From: Streptomyces sp. NBC_00344
GTDB lineage: Bacteria; Actinomycetota; Actinomycetes; Streptomycetales; Streptomycetaceae
Length of the DNA stretch: 64,000 nt
Reading direction: 5' to 3'
NCBI RefSeq assembly: GCF_036088315.1
Contig: NZ_CP107996.1
Span: 992,001 to 1,056,000 of the forward strand
This document shows positions 8,406 through 17,239 of the stretch, piece after piece. The notes under the pieces are model-generated. The model was not told where the DNA came from, ran no database searches, and saw nothing but the letters and a program-made list of their open reading frames with translations. The translations under genes and the position numbers were made by a program. The number at the start of each line of letters is the position of its first letter. Position 1 is the stretch's first letter.

Positions 8406-10808
8406 TCAGTCTTCGTGCCCCAGCTGCAGATCACGCTCCGTACGGCCGCCACCGGCGACCTGGAGAACCGTGGCCACGGGCGGGTATCCCGCAGCGATCA
8501 CGGTGTATTCGCCGGACGACAGATCAACGAATCGGAACGTGCCGTCCGGACCGGTGGTAAGGGTGTCCACGACATTGCCCGCTGCGTCGAGCAGCGTGAC
8601 CCGCGCGTCCTCGACCGGTCGGCCGCCGCTCGCGCGTACCGTTCCGCGCAGCAGCGCCCCTCCTGCCAGTTCGATGTCCTGCCGTGTCTCACGCGCCGCC
8701 TGCACGCTGACCGGTAGTGCGGCGGGACGGAAGGCCGGGGCACTTCCGGCCAGGGTGTACTCGCCCGCCACCAGCTCCGAGATGACATAGCTGCCCTCGC
8801 GCCCGCTCCGGGTGCTCGCCACGACCTCGCCGCGCACGTCGGTGAGGGTTACGGCCGCGTCGCGCACGGGTGTCCCGTCGGCGTTGACCACCGACCCGGC
8901 CAGCCGCCCGGCGCCGCCGAGCACGACGTCGAGGTCGACCGGCCGCTCTCCGACGGTGACGCTGACGGCCTGCGGCTGGTGCCCGCCGGCCGCAGCGATC
9001 AGGACGTACGAGCCGGGCCCCGGCACGCTCAGCGCGTACCGCCCGTCCTCACCGCTCGCACCCCGCCCGATCTGGCGTCCGGTGATGTCGATCAGGGTGA
9101 GCGCGGCGCGCGGCACGGTGGAGCCGTCATGGTGCTGGACCGTCCCGCAGACCGGTACACCGGAGAGCTGGGACGGTGCTGCTGGAACACGCGCCGCGGG
9201 AACGGAGGTATCGGGTGCGGCTGCGGGGGCGTTGTGGGACACCAGCGGTTTCTCCTTGAGGAAGAAGGCGAAGAACAGGCCGAGCAGAAGCACCGGCACG
9301 AGGTAGAGGAAGATCCGCGGCATCGCATCCGTGTAGGCCTGGATGTAGCCGTCGCGCACCGCCGGCGGCATCGCGTGAACCAGCTGCGGGGTGATCGACT
9401 CGGGGTCGGGCAGGTGCGCGCCGGCCGGGATCCTCCGCGCGAGGGCGTCGGTGAGGCGGCCGGCGAAGAGCGTGCCGAAGACTGCCGCTCCGACGCTGCC
9501 GCCGATCTGCCTGAAGTAGTTGTTGGCGCTGGTCGCCGTGCCGAGGTCACCGGGGGGTACGGAATTCTGCACGGCCAGCACCAGGACCGGCATGATCAGG
9601 CCGATGCCCGTGCCGAGGACGGCCATCCAGATGCTGTACTCGAGCCGCGGGGTGTCCGTCTGCAGCCGCGACAGCAGCCACATGCCGACCGCCGAGACCG
9701 CGCTGCCTGCCACCGGATACAGCTTGTAGCGTCCGGTGCGGCTGATCAGCTGCCCGGATACGACGGACGCGACGACAACGCCACCCATCATCGGCAGCAT
9801 CAGCAGCCCCGATTCGGTGGCGCTGGCCCCGTCGACCATCTGCAGAAACGTCGGCAGATAGCTGGCAGCGCCGAAGAGCGCCACGCCCACGACCGCGCCG
9901 ACCAGCGCGGTCACGTTGAAGACGGAGTCGCGGAACAGCCTCAGCGGGATGATCGGTTCGGGCGCGAAGTGCTCGACGACGACGAAGAGCAGGGCTGACA
10001 CGAGCGCGCCCGCTCCCAGCCCGATGATGGTCCGCGAGCCCCACGGGTACTCGGTGCCGCCCCAACTGGTCAGCAGAACGAGGCAGGTTGACGCGGAGGC
10101 GAGCAGCATCGCGCCGAGCACGTCGAGGCGTGGCTTGGCGGTGGGCCGGGGAAGCTTCAGTACGAGGGCGATCACGGCCAGGGTGACCAGTCCGAACGGG
10201 ACGTTGATGTAGAAGCACCAGCGCCAGGACGCGTGGTCGGTGAAGAATCCGCCGATCAACGGGCCCGCGACGGAGGCGAGTCCGAAGGCCGCGCCGATCA
10301 GCCCCATGAACCGGCCGCGCTCCCGCGGCGGCACCACGTCCGCGATGATCGCCTGTACGCCGATCATGAGACCGCCGCCGCCGACACCCTGGACCGCCCG
10401 GAAGGCGATCAGCTCATCCATGGTCCTGGACCAGCCGGCCAGCGCCGAACCGCAGATGAACACGACGATCGCGAAGAGGAAGATGCTCTTGCGCCCGAAG
10501 AGATCGCCGAGCTTGCCGTAGACGGGCAGGCCGATGGTGGAGGCGAGGAGATAGGCGGTGACCGCCCAGGACATCCTGTCCAGGCCGTGCAGCTCGCCGA
10601 CGATCTTGGGCAGCGCGGTGGCCACGATCATCTGGTCCAGGGCCGCGAGCAGCAGAGTCAGCATCAGGCCGACGAAGACCATCCGCACCCGGCGCGGGTC
10701 GAGTTCGCCCTGCTCCACCGGCGGCAACGTGGCGGTGGCTGCGACCTGTTCCGTCCCGGTCCGCGGCCTCTGCGGCGGCCCGTCCTGCACCAGAGTGATC
10801 CCACCCAC
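8406..10808 (-). CDS. DHA2-type MFS exporter fused to three carboxypeptidase-regulatory-like domains
   Basis: Protein of 800 residues. Residues about 40-530 form a 14-helix EmrB/QacA-type (DHA2) drug:proton antiporter: motif [11 protein letters not shown], motif C region [18 protein letters not shown]. After the last helix ([17 protein letters not shown]) come three about 80-residue repeats of the form GTV..DG.PV..A.VTL.D..G..V....T..DG.Y....L..G.Y.., typical of CarboxypepD_reg/Cna-B-like beta-sandwiches, ending at the C terminus. With 14 helices this tail would be cytoplasmic. The GTG start has GGGGAG upstream. Known DHA2 members stop near 500-530 residues, so the about 270-residue tail is the unusual part. 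Confidence 0.88.
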   Translation of the reverse strand: MGGITLVQDGPPQRPRTGTEQVAATATLPPVEQGELDPRRVRMVFVGLMLTLLLAALDQMIVATALPKIVGELHGLDRMSWAVTAYLLASTIGLPVYGKLGDLFGRKSIFLFAIVVFICGSALAGWSRTMDELIAFRAVQGVGGGGLMIGVQAIIADVVPPRERGRFMGLIGAAFGLASVAGPLIGGFFTDHASWRWCFYINVPFGLVTLAVIALVLKLPRPTAKPRLDVLGAMLLASASTCLVLLTSWGGTEYPWGSRTIIGLGAGALVSALLFVVVEHFAPEPIIPLRLFRDSVFNVTALVGAVVGVALFGAASYLPTFLQMVDGASATESGLLMLPMMGGVVVASVVSGQLISRTGRYKLYPVAGSAVSAVGMWLLSRLQTDTPRLEYSIWMAVLGTGIGLIMPVLVLAVQNSVPPGDLGTATSANNYFRQIGGSVGAAVFGTLFAGRLTDALARRIPAGAHLPDPESITPQLVHAMPPAVRDGYIQAYTDAMPRIFLYLVPVLLLGLFFAFFLKEKPLVSHNAPAAAPDTSVPAARVPAAPSQLSGVPVCGTVQHHDGSTVPRAALTLIDITGRQIGRGASGEDGRYALSVPGPGSYVLIAAAGGHQPQAVSVTVGERPVDLDVVLGGAGRLAGSVVNADGTPVRDAAVTLTDVRGEVVASTRSGREGSYVISELVAGEYTLAGSAPAFRPAALPVSVQAARETRQDIELAGGALLRGTVRASGGRPVEDARVTLLDAAGNVVDTLTTGPDGTFRFVDLSSGEYTVIAAGYPPVATVLQVAGGGRTERDLQLGHED

Positions 10809-10927
10809 GTACTGCTCCCCTCGTCGCGCCTGCGCCGCCCTTTTCTCGCATTCGGCGACAAGGGGTGCAAGCGCGACGATTGGCGCGCCAGGCGCACGCC
10901 GGGGGCTTCAGTGCCGGTGGGAGCCCC

Positions 10928-10949
10928 TACGGCGTACAACTACGCCGTA
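10928..10949. promoter_or_regulatory. inverted repeat upstream of MFS gene
   Basis: TACGGCGTA and TACGCCGTA are perfect 9-base arms around CAAC, lying 120 bases upstream of the MFS start and 66 bases after the SRPBCC stop. It could be a repressor operator for the exporter or a terminator hairpin for the SRPBCC gene; no T-tract follows on the minus strand. No regulator gene is adjacent. Confidence 0.4.
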
Positions 10950-11014
10950 CGAAAAACCACTCGAACCGGTGAGCATGAACTCCCCCCGGCACCCGGCGAA
11001 GAGCCGGCGGACGG

Positions 11015-11458
11015 TCATCCCGCGACCCGGGCGGCGAGCTTGTCCAGGACCGCGTCGTAGATGCGGCCGAGCCCCTTGGGCGCGAAGGTCCTCTCGAAGA
11101 ATCCGCCGATGCCGCCGGCGCCGTTCCAGACGGTGGAGACCACCACCTTGGACTTCCCCTCCCCGGCGGGGGTGACGGTCCAGGTGGTGACCATCGATGA
11201 GTTGCGGTCCTTCTCGACGAGCTGTCCGTCCGTGGGCTCGGACACGTCGAGCAGGCAGTCGCGGATGCGCTTGCTGGTGGCCTGGAGCTTCCAGTGCACG
11301 AGAGTGCCCGCGCCGTCGCCGCCCTCCCTGACCTCGTACTCGCTGAAGTGCTCGGGCAGCAGCTCGGCCCGCGTACCGCTGTAGTCGGCCAGCGCGTCGA
11401 ACACCGTCTCCGCATCCGCCGCGATGATCCGCTCCGTGGTGGCCTCTACCTGCGCCAT
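11015..11458 (-). CDS. SRPBCC family protein
   Basis: Protein of 147 residues with the START/Bet v1-like helix-grip layout: an N-terminal strand (ATTERIIAADAETVFDALADY), central strands with TWTVTPAGEGKSKVVV, and a long C-terminal helix (KGLGRIYDAVLDKLAARVAG). Such proteins bind lipids or other hydrophobic ligands, or act as polyketide cyclases; nothing shows which. The start at MAQVEATTER is preceded by GGAGGAA; an ATG 57 bases upstream lacks a site. Transcribed divergently from the radical-SAM gene, sharing a 147-base gap. Confidence 0.8.
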   Translation of the reverse strand: MAQVEATTERIIAADAETVFDALADYSGTRAELLPEHFSEYEVREGGDGAGTLVHWKLQATSKRIRDCLLDVSEPTDGQLVEKDRNSSMVTTWTVTPAGEGKSKVVVSTVWNGAGGIGGFFERTFAPKGLGRIYDAVLDKLAARVAG

Positions 11459-11545
11459 ACCAGTTCCTCCAGCTGTCGTTCTTCGGTCGGTGTGATGAAC
11501 CGCGTGATGAGCCAATCACCTCGGGTGGCGGCACGGAAATCCGGG

Positions 11546-11578
11546 TTGCACAAGCGATGGGAACAGGTGTTCTATTCA
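11546..11578 (+). promoter_or_regulatory. promoter with LexA-type SOS box
   Basis: GAACAGGTGTTC (11561-11572) is the core GAAC-N4-GTTC of the actinobacterial LexA box (full form TCGAAC-N4-GTTCGA; the outer bases here are GG and TA). A -35 like TTGCAC (11546-11551) and a -10 like TTCTAT (11570-11575) with 18-base spacing put the box across the spacer and -10, where LexA would block transcription of the downstream radical-SAM gene. The promoter assignment is inferred from sequence. Confidence 0.55.
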
Positions 11579-11605
11579 CGGGTACCGTGCTACCTAGGAG
11601 GCACC

Positions 11606-12652
11606 ATGCGCTGGGACCAGCTGACGGAGAACGCCGGGAACGACGGGGACGCCGCACCCCGGGGGAACCCCGCGCTCTTCGGTGCGGACGCGGTGACCAC
11701 CCGCACGTTCGACACCCCCGAGTTCCGCGGGATCACCTTCCACGAGGTGCGCGCCCGGTCGATCGTGAACCGGGTACCCGGCGCCTCACGCATGCCGTTC
11801 GAATGGACGGTCAACCCGTACCGCGGATGCAGTCACGCGTGCGTCTACTGTTTCGCCCGCCGCACCCACAGCTATCTGGACCTCGACACCGGGCTGGGCT
11901 TCGACTCGCAGATCGTCGTCAAGATCAACGCCCCTGAGCTGCTGCGCAGCAAGCTCGGCTCCCGGCAGTGGCAGGGCGCGCATATCGCGATGGGGACCAA
12001 CGTCGACTGCTACCAGCGCGCCGAGGGCCGTTACCAGCTGATGCCCGGCATCATCACGGCGCTCCGTGACCGGGCGAACCCCTTCTCCATCCTGACCAAG
12101 GGGACTCTGATCCTGCGGGACCTCGAACTGCTGCGGCAGGCGGCCGAGGTCACCGACGTCGGCGTCTGCGTCTCGGTCGGTTTCGTGGACGAGACTCTCT
12201 GGCGCACCGTCGAGCCTGGCACCCCCTCACCCGGGCGACGGCTCGATGCCGTGCGGACCCTCACCGAGGCCGGCATCGGATGCGGCGTGCTGATGGCCCC
12301 GGTGATCCCCTTCATCGGCGACCATCCGGACCAGTTGCGTGCGACGGTCCGGGCCATCGCGGCCGCCGGGGCGACCTCGGTGACACCGCTGGTGCTGCAT
12401 CTGCGGCCGGGAGCGAGGGAGTGGTTCATGGCCTGGCTCGGGCACCATCATCCGCATCTTGTGCGGCGCTACGAACGGCTGTATGCCGAGGGGGCGTACG
12501 CGCCGAAGTGGTACCAGCGGCGGATCACCGGCCACGTGCATCAGCTGGCGGCCGAATACGGCATCGGCCCGGCGCAGCGCGGCACCCCGCGCCGCGTCCC
12601 GGTACCTCGGGAGCCGGAGCTCGCCGAGCCCACCCAGCTCACCCTGCTCTGA
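11606..12652 (+). CDS. Rv2578c-type radical SAM protein (SplB-like)
   Basis: Protein of 348 residues. GCSHACVYC gives the CX3CX2C cluster motif (Cys75, Cys79, Cys82) that binds the [4Fe-4S] centre of radical SAM enzymes; the family resembles spore photoproduct lyase (SplB) and is named after Mycobacterium tuberculosis Rv2578c. Likely cytosolic, possibly DNA-repair related; the substrate is unknown. The ATG at 11606 follows a strong AGGAGG. A LexA-type box lies 34 bases upstream, in agreement with a damage-response role (inference). About 48 bases separate it from the GNAT gene, so they may be co-transcribed. Confidence 0.87.
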   Translation: MRWDQLTENAGNDGDAAPRGNPALFGADAVTTRTFDTPEFRGITFHEVRARSIVNRVPGASRMPFEWTVNPYRGCSHACVYCFARRTHSYLDLDTGLGFDSQIVVKINAPELLRSKLGSRQWQGAHIAMGTNVDCYQRAEGRYQLMPGIITALRDRANPFSILTKGTLILRDLELLRQAAEVTDVGVCVSVGFVDETLWRTVEPGTPSPGRRLDAVRTLTEAGIGCGVLMAPVIPFIGDHPDQLRATVRAIAAAGATSVTPLVLHLRPGAREWFMAWLGHHHPHLVRRYERLYAEGAYAPKWYQRRITGHVHQLAAEYGIGPAQRGTPRRVPVPREPELAEPTQLTLL

Positions 12653-12699
12653 GCCGCCCGGCGGACCGCCGCCGGGTACGGGGTGGCGATGATGGCCGC

Positions 12700-13284
12700 A
12701 TGACGACGCGGCTCGGGCAGGGTGGCCCGGCACATCCGCCCACGCACATCAGGGACATGACGGTCGACGACTGCGAGGCTGTGGCGAACGTGCGGGTCCG
12801 GGGCTGGCAGCACGCTTACGCCGGGCTCGTACCGCAGTCCCATCTCGACGTCATGGACGCGGCGCAGGACGCGGTCCTGCGCCGCGCACGCTTCGCCGAC
12901 GATGCCGGACGGTCCGTCAGTGTGGTCGCCGAGCGGGACGGTTCGGTGATCGGCTGGGCCTGCTGCGGGCCGCATCGCGCCGATGTCCGGCACACCGGCG
13001 GCGGCGAGGTGTACGCCCTCTACGTGCTGCCCGAGCACCTCTCCACCGGTGCGGGCCGCGCGCTGATGGCCGAGATGATCGCCCGTGCCTCCGGCCTGGG
13101 CCATCGGGTCCTGCGTCTGTGGGTGCTCGCGGAGAACCACCGGGCACGGCGCTTCTACGAGAAGGCCGGCTTTCTGCCCGACGGCGCCGAAGCGTCCTTC
13201 GGCGTGGGCTGTGCGTCCGTGCCCGAGGTGCGCTACGCGATGCGGATCAGCGCCTCCGACGCTGCGGCGGCCAACCGCGGATGA
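12700..13284 (+). CDS. GNAT family N-acetyltransferase
   Basis: Protein of 194 residues with a complete GNAT fold: VRVRGWQHAYAGLVPQ near the N terminus, EVYALYVLPEHLSTGAGRALM (acetyl-CoA pyrophosphate loop region) and LWVLAENHRARRFYEKAGF, the usual motif B. Acceptor substrate unknown. The start is the first in-frame ATG after the radical-SAM gene; its ribosome site is poor. The last 52 bases overlap the 3' end of the convergent HEAT-repeat gene. Confidence 0.84.
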   Translation: MTTRLGQGGPAHPPTHIRDMTVDDCEAVANVRVRGWQHAYAGLVPQSHLDVMDAAQDAVLRRARFADDAGRSVSVVAERDGSVIGWACCGPHRADVRHTGGGEVYALYVLPEHLSTGAGRALMAEMIARASGLGHRVLRLWVLAENHRARRFYEKAGFLPDGAEASFGVGCASVPEVRYAMRISASDAAAANRG

Positions 13285-13799
13285 CCGAGGGCGGCTTCGA
13301 GCACCGGCCGGGCCCGCGGATCACCGAGCACCCCCAGACCGTCCACACACCCCAGAGCCACCCGCCAGTACGGGTCGTCCGGCGCGAGCAGCCGCTCCAG
13401 CGTGCGGATCAGCGCGGGCACCGACTCGGGCGCCCGCAGCTGCGCCAGGAGCCGCACCGGATGCAGCGCGTAGGCGGTCCGCAGACTGTTTGTCGCCAGG
13501 GCCGCCGCGGCGCGCGCGGTGCGCGGGTCGTTCAGTGCGGCAAGGGCATGCGCCGCGGAGACACAGCGCTCCGGGTCCCGGTGATTGAGCAGCAGCACCA
13601 GAGTCTCGAAGGCCCTGCGGTCCCCGGCGCAGCCGAGCCGGAACGCGGCGCACTCGCGCGCCCAGAGGGGCTGCCCGGCCGCGGTGAGAACCGTCGCCAG
13701 TTCCTCGATGTCCTCGGTGGTGGTCAGCCGCCGGTACTCGTCCGAACCGTGCGATTCATCGTGCAGCCGGTCCGTGAGCGACCGTAACTCTTCGTCCAT
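13233..13799 (-). CDS. HEAT-repeat domain protein
   Basis: Protein of 188 residues made of repeated helix pairs: ECAAFRLGCAGDRRAFETLVLLL, AAHALAALNDPRTARAAAAL, VRLLAQLRAPESVPALIRTL, CVDGLGVLGDPRARPVLEAAL. This periodicity is that of HEAT/PBS-lyase-type repeats, which mediate protein-protein contacts. No enzyme motif is seen. It ends inside the convergent GNAT gene (52-base overlap). Function unknown. Confidence 0.78.
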   Translation of the reverse strand: MDEELRSLTDRLHDESHGSDEYRRLTTTEDIEELATVLTAAGQPLWARECAAFRLGCAGDRRAFETLVLLLNHRDPERCVSAAHALAALNDPRTARAAAALATNSLRTAYALHPVRLLAQLRAPESVPALIRTLERLLAPDDPYWRVALGCVDGLGVLGDPRARPVLEAALGHPRLAAAASEALIRIA

Positions 13800-13875
13800 G
13801 CGGAGAGCCTAGAGCGGCGGACCGGGGCGTGTCCGGGAGCGATCCAGATCACAGCCGGCCAGGTCTGGCGCGCTC

Positions 13876-13910
13876 GTTACTCGCCAGTTACTCTCAAGTG
13901 AGCGGGTCAC
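13876..13910. promoter_or_regulatory. 11-base-spaced GTTAC direct repeats upstream of 3HCDH gene
   Basis: GTTAC at 13876 and 13887, followed by GTGAG at 13898 and GTCAC at 13906. The 11-base period is that of response-regulator half-sites (GlnR- or PhoP-type). It lies in the 319-base gap 13800-14118, which holds no gene I can support, between the divergent HEAT-repeat and 3-hydroxyacyl-CoA dehydrogenase genes. TTACTCGCCAGTTAC here matches 13 of 15 bases of a sequence at 59534. Regulator identity is not established. Confidence 0.35.
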
Positions 13911-14118
13911 TCCCCGCTGGCACCACCCTCAGGGCGGCCTGGTGACGCAGCCGCCACGAGTGTTCGTCGGTTCAGTACTGCCTGTACGACGTGGCCCCGG
14001 GACCGGGCCCGTCGGCCCTTTCACCACGACACCTCACGCCCGGACCGCCCCGGCGTACCCCCGGGTACGGCCGCGCTCCGTGCGCCCCTCAGTCGTCACT
14101 CATCCCTGGAGTCCCGTG

Positions 14119-15900
14119 ATGGACACCCCTCTCCACACCATCGCCGTGGTCGGCCTCGGCACCATGGGCACCGGCATCGCCGAGGTCCTGGCCCACGCCG
14201 GACGCGAGGTCATCGGTATCGACATCAGCGCCGCGGCGACGCGGCACGCCGTCACCACCCTGGAGGCATCCACCGCCCGTTCCGTGCTGCGCGAGCGCTT
14301 CTCCGAGCAGGAACGGCAGAACATCCTCGCGCGGTTCCGTACCTTCTCCGATCTGCAGGCGGCGGCCGACGCCGATCTCGTCATCGAGGTCGCGCCGGAG
14401 TCCTACGAGACCAAGCAGCAGATCTTCCGGGCACTCGACGCGATCGTGCGGCCCACGGCGATCCTGGCCACGGGGACCAACGCTCTCTCGGTGACCCGTC
14501 TTGCCGCGGACACCGCGCACCCCGAGCGGGTCCTCGGCCTCCACTTCTTCAACCCGGCGCCGGCCATGAAGCTGGTCGAGGTCGTCTCCTCGGTGCTCAC
14601 CGCGCCGCCGGCCATCGAAGCGGTCACCGCTCTCGCGCGAGAGCTCGGCAAGGAGCCCGTCGCGGTCGGCGACCGCCCCGGTTTCGTCGCCGACGGGCTG
14701 CTCTTCGGCTATCTCAACCAGGCAGCCGCGATGTACGAGGCCAAGTACGCCTCCCGGGAGGACATCGACGCGGCGATGCGGCTCGGCTGCGGTCTCCCGA
14801 TGGGACCGCTCGCGCTGCTCGACCTGATCGGCACGGACACCGCCCGTACCGTCCTCGAGGCGATGTACTCCGCTTCGAAGGACCGGCTGCACGCACCCGC
14901 GCCGATCCTCAAGCAGCTCAGCGATGCCGGGCTGCACGGCCGCAAGACCGGCCGCGGCTTCTACACGTACGACGCGCCGGAGAGCGCGACCGTGGTCGCC
15001 GACGCCCTCACCCCGCTCGACGGCGAGGGGACCGTCACCGGACGCCGGGTCGAATCGGTGGGTGTCGCGGGGTCGGGGACCATGGCGTCGGGCATCGCCG
15101 AGGTGTTCGCCAAGGCCGGTTACCAGGTGGTGCTCGCAGCCCGCAGTCCGGAGAAGGCCGAAACCGCCAAGTCCCGTATCGCCAAGTCGCTTTCCCGCTC
15201 TGTCGACAAGGGCAGGATCACCGCGGAGGCCCGCGACGAGACACTGGCCCGGATCACTCCGGCCGGTTCGCTGGACGCCTTCGCCGATGTCGATCTGGCC
15301 GTCGAGGCGGTCGCCGAGGACCTGGCCGTCAAGCAGCAGCTCTTCGAGACGCTCGACAAGGTGTGCAAGGAGGGCGCGGTACTCGCCACCACGACGTCAT
15401 CGCTGCCGGTCATCGCCTGTGCGCGCGCCACCACACGTCCCCAGGACGTCATCGGGATGCATTTCTTCAACCCGGCGCCCGCGATGAAGCTGGTCGAGGT
15501 GGTGCGCACCGTCCTCACGTCGGACGACGTCCACGCCACGGTGCGCGAGGTCTGCGCCAAGGTCCGCAAGCACCCCGTGGACTGCGGTGACCGGGCCGGG
15601 TTCATCGTGAACGCGCTGCTCTTCCCGTACCTCAACAACGCGATCAAGATGGTCGAGGAGCACTACGCGACCCTCGACGACATCGACGCCGCGATGAAGC
15701 TGGGCGGCGGATACCCGATGGGCCCCTTCGAGCTGCTCGACGTGGTCGGGCTCGATGTCTCGCTGGCCATCGAGCGGGTGCTGCACCGCGAGTTCCGCGA
15801 CCCGGGTCTGGCTCCGGCCCCACTGCTCGAACACCTTGTCGCGGCGGGCTGCCTCGGCCGCAAGACCGGGCGCGGATTCCGCGAGTATGCCCGGCGCTGA
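14119..15900 (+). CDS. 3-hydroxyacyl-CoA dehydrogenase, two complete units in tandem
   Basis: Protein of 593 residues made of two about 285-residue copies of the 3HCDH module. Each has a Rossmann loop (VVGLGTMGTGIAEV and VAGSGTMASGIAEV), the catalytic-His motif HFFNPAPAMKLVEVV and a C-terminal helical domain (GDRPGFVADGLLFGYLN; GDRAGFIVNALLFPYLN). Such enzymes interconvert (S)-3-hydroxybutyryl-CoA or 3-hydroxyadipyl-CoA and the 3-oxo form with NAD(P). Next to ccr-ecm it probably supplies the C4 precursor of crotonyl-CoA (inference). Start ATG at 14119 with GGAG upstream; the longer open frame from 13942 is unlikely coding. Confidence 0.88.
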   Translation: MDTPLHTIAVVGLGTMGTGIAEVLAHAGREVIGIDISAAATRHAVTTLEASTARSVLRERFSEQERQNILARFRTFSDLQAAADADLVIEVAPESYETKQQIFRALDAIVRPTAILATGTNALSVTRLAADTAHPERVLGLHFFNPAPAMKLVEVVSSVLTAPPAIEAVTALARELGKEPVAVGDRPGFVADGLLFGYLNQAAAMYEAKYASREDIDAAMRLGCGLPMGPLALLDLIGTDTARTVLEAMYSASKDRLHAPAPILKQLSDAGLHGRKTGRGFYTYDAPESATVVADALTPLDGEGTVTGRRVESVGVAGSGTMASGIAEVFAKAGYQVVLAARSPEKAETAKSRIAKSLSRSVDKGRITAEARDETLARITPAGSLDAFADVDLAVEAVAEDLAVKQQLFETLDKVCKEGAVLATTTSSLPVIACARATTRPQDVIGMHFFNPAPAMKLVEVVRTVLTSDDVHATVREVCAKVRKHPVDCGDRAGFIVNALLFPYLNNAIKMVEEHYATLDDIDAAMKLGGGYPMGPFELLDVVGLDVSLAIERVLHREFRDPGLAPAPLLEHLVAAGCLGRKTGRGFREYARR

Positions 15901-15991
15901 TCCGCGCGGGGACTGGGGCGGGCTGCTGGAACCCGGCAGCGGCTCGCCCCCGCAGGCGCATCCTGCTGCGCAGATGCAGTACGTTCGGACC

Positions 15992-16807
15992 ATGCCCCAG
16001 CCCAGTGGCCCCGCACGGCGCCCCGTCCGCAAGAAGGCGTCGCCGGACGCCCCGGAGACCGCGGCGGGCAGCCGCGCCGCCGCACAGCGGCTGAAGATGC
16101 GCCGGGAGCTGGCGTCGGCCGCGATGGAGCTGTTCGCCGCCAAGGGGTACGAGGCGACCACCGTCGACGAGATCGCGGCGCGGGCCGGAGTGGCCCGCCG
16201 GACCTTCTTCCGCCACTTCCGGTCCAAGGAAGAGGCCATTTTCCCGGACCACGACGACACCCTGGTCAGGGCCGAGGCGGTGCTCAACGCGGCACCCCAG
16301 CACGAGCACCCGCTGGACACGGTGTGCCGGGGCATCAAAGAGGTCATGCGGATGTACGCGTCGTCTCCCGCGGTCTCGGTGGCCCGCTACCAACTGACCC
16401 GTGAGGTACCGACCCTCCGCGAGGCCGAGATCGCTTCGGTGGCCCGTTACGAGCGGCTGTTCACCCGCTATCTGCTGGGCCACTTCGACGAGCACGACCA
16501 GCACGACGGCAATGACGACCCGCTGCTCGCCGAAGTGGCGGCGTCCGCGGTGGTCACCGCGCACAACCATGTGCTGCGCCGCTGGCTGCGGGCCGACGGC
16601 CAGGGCGACGTGGAGACCCAGCTCGACCACGCCTTCGCCATCGTCAGGGACACGTTCGGCACCGGGATAGGCGCCGGCCGCACTGCTGAGCACAGGCCGG
16701 CCGCGACCGCGAAGAGCAACGGCGAGGTGCTGGTGACGGTGGCGCGTACCGACGCCCCGCTCGACGAGGTCATGCGCACCATCGAGCAGGCACTGCGCAG
16801 GCACTGA
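15992..16807 (+). CDS. TetR family transcriptional regulator
   Basis: Protein of 271 residues. The helix-turn-helix lies at about residues 35-80 (MELFAAKGYEATTVDEIAARAGVARRTFFRHF split by the usual turn). The C-terminal part is the ligand domain, followed by a short extension. It sits between the 3HCDH gene and the ccr operon, in the same direction, and a 15-base palindrome lies 120 bases downstream near the presumed ccr promoter, so it is the likely local regulator of the ethylmalonyl-CoA genes (inference). Start at MPQPSG is the conventional choice; an ATG 18 bases upstream is possible, and neither has a strong ribosome site. Confidence 0.84.
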   Translation: MPQPSGPARRPVRKKASPDAPETAAGSRAAAQRLKMRRELASAAMELFAAKGYEATTVDEIAARAGVARRTFFRHFRSKEEAIFPDHDDTLVRAEAVLNAAPQHEHPLDTVCRGIKEVMRMYASSPAVSVARYQLTREVPTLREAEIASVARYERLFTRYLLGHFDEHDQHDGNDDPLLAEVAASAVVTAHNHVLRRWLRADGQGDVETQLDHAFAIVRDTFGTGIGAGRTAEHRPAATAKSNGEVLVTVARTDAPLDEVMRTIEQALRRH

Positions 16808-16833
16808 CCGCATCCACCTGACTCCTCAACGCG

Positions 16834-16862
16834 ACGGCCGCCCCCCAGGGGCGGCCGTTTTT
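16834..16862 (+). terminator. rho-independent terminator after tetR
   Basis: ACGGCCGCCCC and GGGGCGGCCGT form a perfect 11-base stem around CCA, followed by TTTTG. It is 27 bases after the tetR stop, separating tetR from the ccr operon. Confidence 0.85.
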
Positions 16863-16926
16863 GCTCATGCGTGACCACCGGATGACAACTGCGCGAATTT
16901 GTTGGCACTCAGTGTCTTGCGGCTTG

Positions 16927-16941
16927 GCACGGGGTGCCATA
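16927..16941. promoter_or_regulatory. palindromic operator in ccr leader
   Basis: TGGCAC-GGG-GTGCCA is a perfect inverted repeat; a further TTGGCAC half-site lies at 16902. The 371-base gap 16869-17239 contains no gene. A plausible promoter is TTGCGG (16918-16923) with ATACGT (16941-16946), spacing 17, so the palindrome would fill the spacer. The adjacent TetR is the natural candidate binder. The remaining about 290-base leader to ccr shows no further strong signal. Confidence 0.45.
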
Positions 16942-17239
16942 CGTTGAAGGTGTCCGGGCGGCCGGCGTGCAGAAACCTTTCGTACGCCGGCTGTCCCCGA
17001 AGACCACGTGTCTTCGCGCCCGGGCGCCTGCGTCACAGGCACTCCACGCGCCCCACCACGGCGCGGCCGATTCCCGTTTTCCGCCGAACCGACGGCACAC
17101 CTCCACATCAGCATCGACGCTCCCCCCGGAGCGTTCCGTCAGCGCTTCCCCGAGCTCCCGGCGTCTCCCGCTCCCGGCCCAGAACCGGAGGGGGATACCA
17201 CCGCGAGCGAGGGAGCCCCCACCCGCCGGAGGCAGAACC

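Noticed and set aside
6191..8560. Long open frame on the plus strand opposite the SpoIIE-type regulator
   Set aside because: High GC leaves few stops in the shadow frames. The predicted protein is rich in Arg/Gly/His/Asp, has no domain and no ribosome site, while the minus strand encodes a clear multidomain protein.
16902..16910. TTGGCACTC resembling half of the HrcA CIRCE element
   Set aside because: The second arm GAGTGCTAA is absent and no chaperone gene follows.
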